Part shown: positions 15,153 to 17,283 of the stretch, piece after piece
Numbering within the stretch: position 1 is the first letter of the stretch
Layout: the number at the start of each line of letters is the position of its first letter
Origin: Peptococcaceae bacterium
Lineage (GTDB): Bacteria > Bacillota > DSM-521 > Neomoorellales > Neomoorellaceae
NCBI GenBank assembly: GCA_003509545.1
Contig: DOLC01000073.1
Location: forward strand, 1-17,283
Reading direction: 5' to 3'
DNA: 17,283 bases
The notes under the pieces: generated by a model
The model's input: the letters and a program-made list of their open reading frames with translations, nothing else
Database searches by the model: none
What the model was told of the DNA's origin: nothing
Made by a program: the position numbers and the translations under genes

Positions 15153-15177
15153 CCCGCATAGAACATGGGTATGCGGG
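15153..15177. repeat. 8-bp perfect inverted repeat between PRC-barrel gene and rplY
   Basis: CCCGCATA (15153-15160) and TATGCGGG (15170-15177) are exact reverse complements with a 9-base loop. On the minus strand the last GGG of the hairpin is part of the Shine-Dalgarno of the PRC-barrel gene, so the hairpin could limit its translation. It may equally be a regulator site for both divergent genes. A second small repeat, CTCAT (15183-15187) and ATGAG (15191-15195), lies next to it. Confidence 0.5.
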
Positions 15178-15244
15178 TGTGGCTCATTTTATGAGTGCTC
15201 TTTGGGGGAATAAAGCCAACCTTCAGGGAAAGGGAGTGAATAAA

Positions 15245-15868
15245 ATGGCAAGAGCGTCTTTGACCCTGCGGGTAAGGGAAGAAGTGGGGAAGGGACCGGC
15301 AGGAAGATTGCGCCGTCGGGGCCTGCTCCCCGGCGTCCTTTACGGCCGGGAGGTGGGCAACCTGCCGGTAGAAGTCGACCTTAAGGAAATGAAGAAGGTC
15401 CTGGGGCGGGAAGGGGAGAGCGCCCTGGTCCAGGTGAAGGTGGAACAAGGGGACCAGGTCCGGGAATACACCGCCCTGGTGCGGGAGGTCCAAAGGCATC
15501 CCATACGGGGCGAATTAATCCACATCGATTTCTTCCAGGTACCGGCCGGGGAAAAGATCACCGCCAATGTGCCGGTGGTCCTGGAAGGGGAGCCCAGGGG
15601 CGTTAAGGTCGGCGGTATTCTCCAGCACGGCCTCGACGAGGTCGAAGTGGAGTGCCTGCCTGAAGACCTGCCGGAGGCCATTACCGTCGATGTTAGCGGC
15701 CTGGACATCGGCGACAGCCTAAAGGTGGCCGACATTACCCCTCCGCCGGGGGTAACCCTTCTTTCGGAGCCCACCAGCCTTATAGCCACCGTGGTCACCG
15801 TCAGGGGTGCCGAGGCCGAAGAGGCGGCTGAAGAAACCCAGGAAGGGGCCGGAGAAGGCGTTTCCTAA
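15245..15868 (+). CDS. rplY: 50S ribosomal protein L25, CTC form (general stress protein Ctc)
   Basis: A 207-residue two-domain L25. The N-terminal 5S-rRNA-binding domain (1-92) starts ARASLTLRVREEVGKGPAGR and contains RRRGLLPGVLYG and RHPIRGELIHIDFFQV. The C-terminal TL5/CTC domain (95-185) has LPEDLPEAITVDVSGLDIGD. The last 20 residues are an acidic Glu/Ala tail, common in this form. An upstream in-frame GTG at 15179 is rejected: ATG 15245 has AAAGGGAG (15229-15236) at eight bases, and the protein then starts as its family does. In Bacillus ctc is stress-inducible and also lies between prs and pth, so gene order is conserved apart from the inserted PRC-barrel gene. Confidence 0.95.
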   Translation: MARASLTLRVREEVGKGPAGRLRRRGLLPGVLYGREVGNLPVEVDLKEMKKVLGREGESALVQVKVEQGDQVREYTALVREVQRHPIRGELIHIDFFQVPAGEKITANVPVVLEGEPRGVKVGGILQHGLDEVEVECLPEDLPEAITVDVSGLDIGDSLKVADITPPPGVTLLSEPTSLIATVVTVRGAEAEEAAEETQEGAGEGVS

Positions 15869-15923
15869 AACCCATGTCGCCTTAGGGCCGCATAAAACCT
15901 AGAGGTGGCGGAGAGGATAACCG

Positions 15924-16487
15924 GTGAAAATGGTGGTAGGCCTGGGCAATCCCGGGCACCGCTACGAGACCACGCGCCATAATGCCGGCTTCATAGCCCT
16001 GGATCTGTTGGCCGACGAGCTGGCCGTAGAGGTCGGCCGCAGGCAGGGGGACTCCCTGATAGGCACCGGCCGCGTGGGGGGAGAGCGGGTGCTCCTGGTC
16101 AAGCCCCTGACCTTTATGAACCTGAGCGGCCGGGCCGTAGGCCCCTTAGCCCGGTGGTACGGCATCCGGCCGGAGGACATCCTGGTATTGATGGACGACC
16201 TGGACCTGGAACCGGGCCGGCTCAGGGTGAGGGCCAAAGGGGGCTCCGGCGGCCACCGGGGCCTGCAATCGGTGCTGGCCTCCCTGGGCACCGACTTGGT
16301 CCCGCGGATAAGAATCGGCATCGGACGTCCCCCGGCGGGCCGGGATCCCGCCGACTACGTCCTGGAGCCCTTTACCGAGGAGGAGTGGGCCCTGGTGAGG
16401 CCCGCACTCCTAAAAGCAGCCACGGCCGGCCGGCTGTGGTTGGAAGGCCTCGACCTGGAGGAGGTTATGAACCGCTTTAATTGCTAG
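15924..16487 (+). CDS. pth: Peptidyl-tRNA hydrolase
   Basis: A 187-residue enzyme that releases tRNA from peptidyl-tRNA dropped by ribosomes. The start VVGLGNPGHRYETTRHNAGF holds the catalytic histidine H19 and N9. Other blocks are KPLTFMNLSGRAV, LMDDLDLEPGRLR and KGGSGGHRGLQSVLASLGTD, then RIRIGIGRPP. All active-site residues are present and length is standard. GTG 15924 follows GAGAGG (15911-15916) by seven bases; ATG 15930 is also in frame but is not needed. It lies 55 bases after rplY, and its end overlaps the next reading frame by seven bases. Confidence 0.95.
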   Translation: MKMVVGLGNPGHRYETTRHNAGFIALDLLADELAVEVGRRQGDSLIGTGRVGGERVLLVKPLTFMNLSGRAVGPLARWYGIRPEDILVLMDDLDLEPGRLRVRAKGGSGGHRGLQSVLASLGTDLVPRIRIGIGRPPAGRDPADYVLEPFTEEEWALVRPALLKAATAGRLWLEGLDLEEVMNRFNC

Positions 16488-16870
16488 GGGAAGAGTATCT
16501 GCTATCTGGTCTCCTGGCCGCCGCCCTGGCCTGGGCGGGCAACCGGTTCTTGTTTTCCCTTTGCAAATTCGACGGCCTTCTTTGGGGCCCCTTGTTGGAG
16601 GAGGCCCTGAAGACAGGGCTGGCCCTGGCCTGGGGGGCTCCTTTACTCCTGGTGCACGCGGTCTTCGGCCTGGTGGAGGCCGTATGGGAGCTCACCAGGG
16701 CCCGGGGAGGCGCCGCCCTGGCGGCCGTAGCCGGCCATTCCCTCTTCGGCGCCGCGGCCGCCGCCCTCTGGGAAGGGACCGGCCGGGCCGCTTTAGCCTG
16801 GGGCGGCGGGTTCCTCCTCCACTTCCTCTGGAACGCGGCCCTCTGGCGGCTCCACCGCAGGGGGGGATAG
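16481..16870 (+). CDS. Small PrsW-like membrane protein (putative intramembrane glutamate protease family)
   Basis: A 129-residue hydrophobic protein with about four membrane segments (near 5-25, 45-68, 78-97, 103-122). The spaced motifs fit the PrsW family: E40-E41 in EEALK, FGLVEA (62-67), H86 in GHSLFG and H114-x-x-x-N118 in LHFLWN. PrsW is a membrane-embedded protease that in B. subtilis starts degradation of the anti-sigma factor RsiW; the two glutamates and histidines are the proposed active site. This copy is much shorter than PrsW (about 218 residues). The TTG start at 16481 is uncertain because the nearest strong site (GGAGGAGG, 16458-16465) is 15 bases away; coupling to pth is possible. 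Family assignment is inference from motifs only. Confidence 0.6.
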   Translation: MLGEEYLLSGLLAAALAWAGNRFLFSLCKFDGLLWGPLLEEALKTGLALAWGAPLLLVHAVFGLVEAVWELTRARGGAALAAVAGHSLFGAAAAALWEGTGRAALAWGGGFLLHFLWNAALWRLHRRGG

Positions 16871-16940
16871 GCCCGGATCCCTGCGCGGTGCCCCGGGGAA
16901 GGCCGCAGACCAGGGGGGCGGTGGGCGGTAGGCACCGGGC
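16871..16940 (+). ncRNA. Upstream stem-loop domain of the structured region
   Basis: GCCCGG (16871-16876) begins right after the stop of the PrsW-like gene and pairs with CCGGGC (16935-16940). Inside, CTGCG (16881-16885) pairs with CGCAG (16104 bases further into the text are not involved; the arm is 16904-16908). GGTGCC (16887-16892) can alternatively pair with GGCACC (16931-16936). No reading frame here looks like a protein. It is the first part of a 413-base gene-free stretch that continues to the window end. Confidence 0.35.
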
Positions 16941-16947
16941 TAAGACA

Positions 16948-16985
16948 CCGGTGCCGCCGGGCGGCACCGGCAGAAGGATGAAAAG
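16948..16985 (+). repeat. Hairpin plus purine-rich tail, copy 1
   Basis: CCGGTGCCGC (16948-16957) pairs with GCGGCACCGG (16961-16970), ten pairs with a 3-base loop, followed by CAGAAGGATGAAAA. From 16952 it matches copy 2 (17232-17265) in about 30 of 34 positions, allowing one single-base gap. Despite the strong stem no T-run follows, so it is not a classic terminator. Confidence 0.7.
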
Positions 16986-16990
16986 GACGG

Positions 16991-17198
16991 GTCGGCATTT
17001 GTTCCGAGGGAGGGATTTGGTCCGAGCGGGTGACCAGCCTTGGCGAAGCCGAGGAGGGAGGGTGGGGCCGAGGACGGGAAGTCCGAGGCCGGCCTCTGAA
17101 GCAGGGATGCTGAATAGGCCGGGAACCCCGCCCGAGCCGAAGGCTTAAGCCGTAGGCTGATCCGCGAGGACCACTTAGCGAGCGAAAACAATGCCGGC
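16991..17198 (+). ncRNA. Structured RNA candidate with a long-range closing stem
   Basis: GTCGGCATT-T-GTT (16991-17003) pairs with AACAATGCCGGC (17187-17198): 12 pairs with one bulged T and one G-U. It encloses 183 bases full of local helices. These are CCTTGGC/GCCGAGG (17038-17044 and 17048-17054, loop GAA); GGGTGG/CCGCCC (17060-17065 and 17128-17133) holding two similar hairpins; twin AGCC...GGCT hairpins at 17135-17145 and 17148-17158; and TCC-GCGA-GGA (17161-17170). TGGTCC (17018-17023) can also pair with GGACCA (17168-17173). Several loops are of GNRA or GAA type. No known riboswitch, tmRNA, RNase P, SRP or 6S signature was recognised. Its transcript probably reads through from pth, because no promoter is visible. 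Function is unknown; a cis-regulatory leader or stand-alone RNA are both possible. Confidence 0.55.
17066..17120 (+). ncRNA. Paired tandem G-A hairpins within the structured RNA
   Basis: Hairpin one (17066-17090) is GGCC-GA-GGAC, loop GGGAA, GTCC-GA-GGCC. Hairpin two (17091-17120) is closed by GGCC/GGCC and has GA-AGCA, loop GGGA, TGCT-GA. In both, a 5'-GA-3' faces a 5'-GA-3', the arrangement that forms tandem sheared G-A pairs in structured RNAs. Two such units side by side inside one stem are hard to explain as coding sequence. Confidence 0.5.
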
Positions 17199-17236
17199 AT
17201 GGAGAGAAGCTATTTTCGGGGTAGACGTCCATGCCG
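17195..17236 (+). promoter_or_regulatory. Alternative 9-bp helix competing with the closing stem
   Basis: CGGCATGGA (17195-17203) pairs perfectly with TCCATGCCG (17228-17236). Bases 17195-17198 are also needed by the closing stem of the structured RNA, and 17232-17236 by the copy 2 hairpin. The three helices are therefore mutually exclusive in a chain, as in a riboswitch expression platform. Confidence 0.5.
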
Positions 17237-17265
17237 CCGGTGCGGCACCAGCAGAGGAAGGAAAA
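17232..17265 (+). repeat. Hairpin plus purine-rich tail, copy 2
   Basis: TGCCGC (17232-17237) pairs with GCGGCA (17242-17247) over a CGGT loop and is followed by CCAGCAGAGGAAGGAAAA. It repeats copy 1 (from 16952) at a distance of 280 bases. GAGGAAGG (17254-17261) could serve as a Shine-Dalgarno, but no start codon is visible before the window ends. Confidence 0.7.
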
Positions 17266-17283
17266 TACCTAAAGCGTATTTTC
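17261..17283 (+). other. 8-bp perfect hairpin at the window end
   Basis: GAAAATAC (17261-17268) and GTATTTTC (17276-17283) are exact reverse complements with the loop CTAAAGC. It may be the end of the structured leader, an operator or part of a terminator. The window stops at its last base, so the following sequence cannot be judged. Confidence 0.5.

Noticed and set aside
15179..15244. N-terminal extension of rplY from GTG 15179
   Set aside because: The added residues have no family similarity, and ATG 15245 has a proper ribosome site and the expected family start.
16948..16970. Strong 10-bp hairpin considered as terminator of pth and the PrsW-like gene
   Set aside because: No T-run follows on either strand; the downstream bases are purine-rich and are repeated with the hairpin at 17232, pointing to another role.
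16978..17148. Plus-strand reading frame starting ATGAAAAGG after copy 1 of the repeat motif
   Set aside because: It has a purine-rich site ahead, but the product is an arginine/glycine-rich string explained by the hairpin sequences. The RNA structure accounts for the bases better.
16991..17198. Structured RNA considered as RNase P, tmRNA, SRP, 6S, T-box, SAM, cobalamin, c-di-AMP or c-di-GMP riboswitch
   Set aside because: None of the conserved core sequences that I know for these classes could be found; this is memory-based and needs a covariance-model scan.
16477..17232. Long minus-strand reading frame (251 codons) across the PrsW-like gene and the structured region
   Set aside because: Its product is Pro/Ser/Arg-rich without domains, it begins and ends arbitrarily, and it is opposite a gene with recognisable membrane motifs. 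G+C-rich DNA gives many such open frames.
1..17283. tRNA or rRNA genes, CRISPR arrays, insertion sequences, phage genes
   Set aside because: No tRNA or rRNA signatures, regularly spaced repeats, transposase motifs or integrase motifs were seen anywhere in the window.

Overview
The window reads as a piece of chromosome from a G+C-rich, probably thermophilic and anaerobic Firmicute of the Moorella / Desulfotomaculum kind. This is an inference from three things: the Gram-positive gene set and order (veg, ispE, glmU, prs, ctc-type rplY, pth, ComFB); strong Shine-Dalgarno sites with frequent GTG and TTG starts; and a tungstate transporter, which is typical of anaerobes with tungsto-enzymes. No species can be named from the sequence alone.

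Layout: (1) 1-1924 holds veg behind two tandem sigma-A promoters and before a strong terminator, then a small orphan-domain protein, then a zinc amidase carrying one S-layer-homology repeat. (2) 1966-4775 is a tungsten module: a ModE-type DNA-binding protein, a lipoprotein binding protein (TupA), a permease (TupB) and an ATPase (TupC). The last three overlap or abut and form one operon, with inverted repeats just upstream. (3) 5040-6079 holds an orphan OmpR-family response regulator convergent with a ComFB protein on the minus strand; a 16-bp perfect hairpin lies between them. (4) 6166-9624 encodes cyanophycinase and cyanophycin synthetase, i.e. breakdown and synthesis of the nitrogen-storage polymer multi-L-arginyl-poly-L-aspartate. 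(5) 9722-14531 is a housekeeping run: ispE (isoprenoids), a FadR-type GntR regulator, a MobA-like nucleotidyltransferase, glmU (UDP-GlcNAc) and prs (PRPP). (6) 14532-16870 has a minus-strand PRC-barrel protein, then rplY, pth and a very small PrsW-like membrane protein whose start overlaps pth.

The last 413 bases (16871-17283) hold no credible protein gene but fold on paper into a dense set of helices. A long-range closing stem encloses a multibranched domain with tandem G-A motifs and short tri- and tetraloops. A near-identical 'hairpin plus purine-rich tail' motif occurs before it and again after it. The closing stem competes with another 9-bp helix, which in turn competes with the second hairpin; this is the layout of a regulatory switch. 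I could not match it to a known RNA class from memory, and it is the best candidate here for something undescribed. The window ends inside or just after it, so the gene it may control is not visible.

Functionally most of the window is core metabolism. The accessory elements are the tungstate uptake system with its regulator, the cyanophycin pair, the mini PrsW-like protein and the structured RNA. All folds were found by reading complementarity by eye; no energies or searches were computed.
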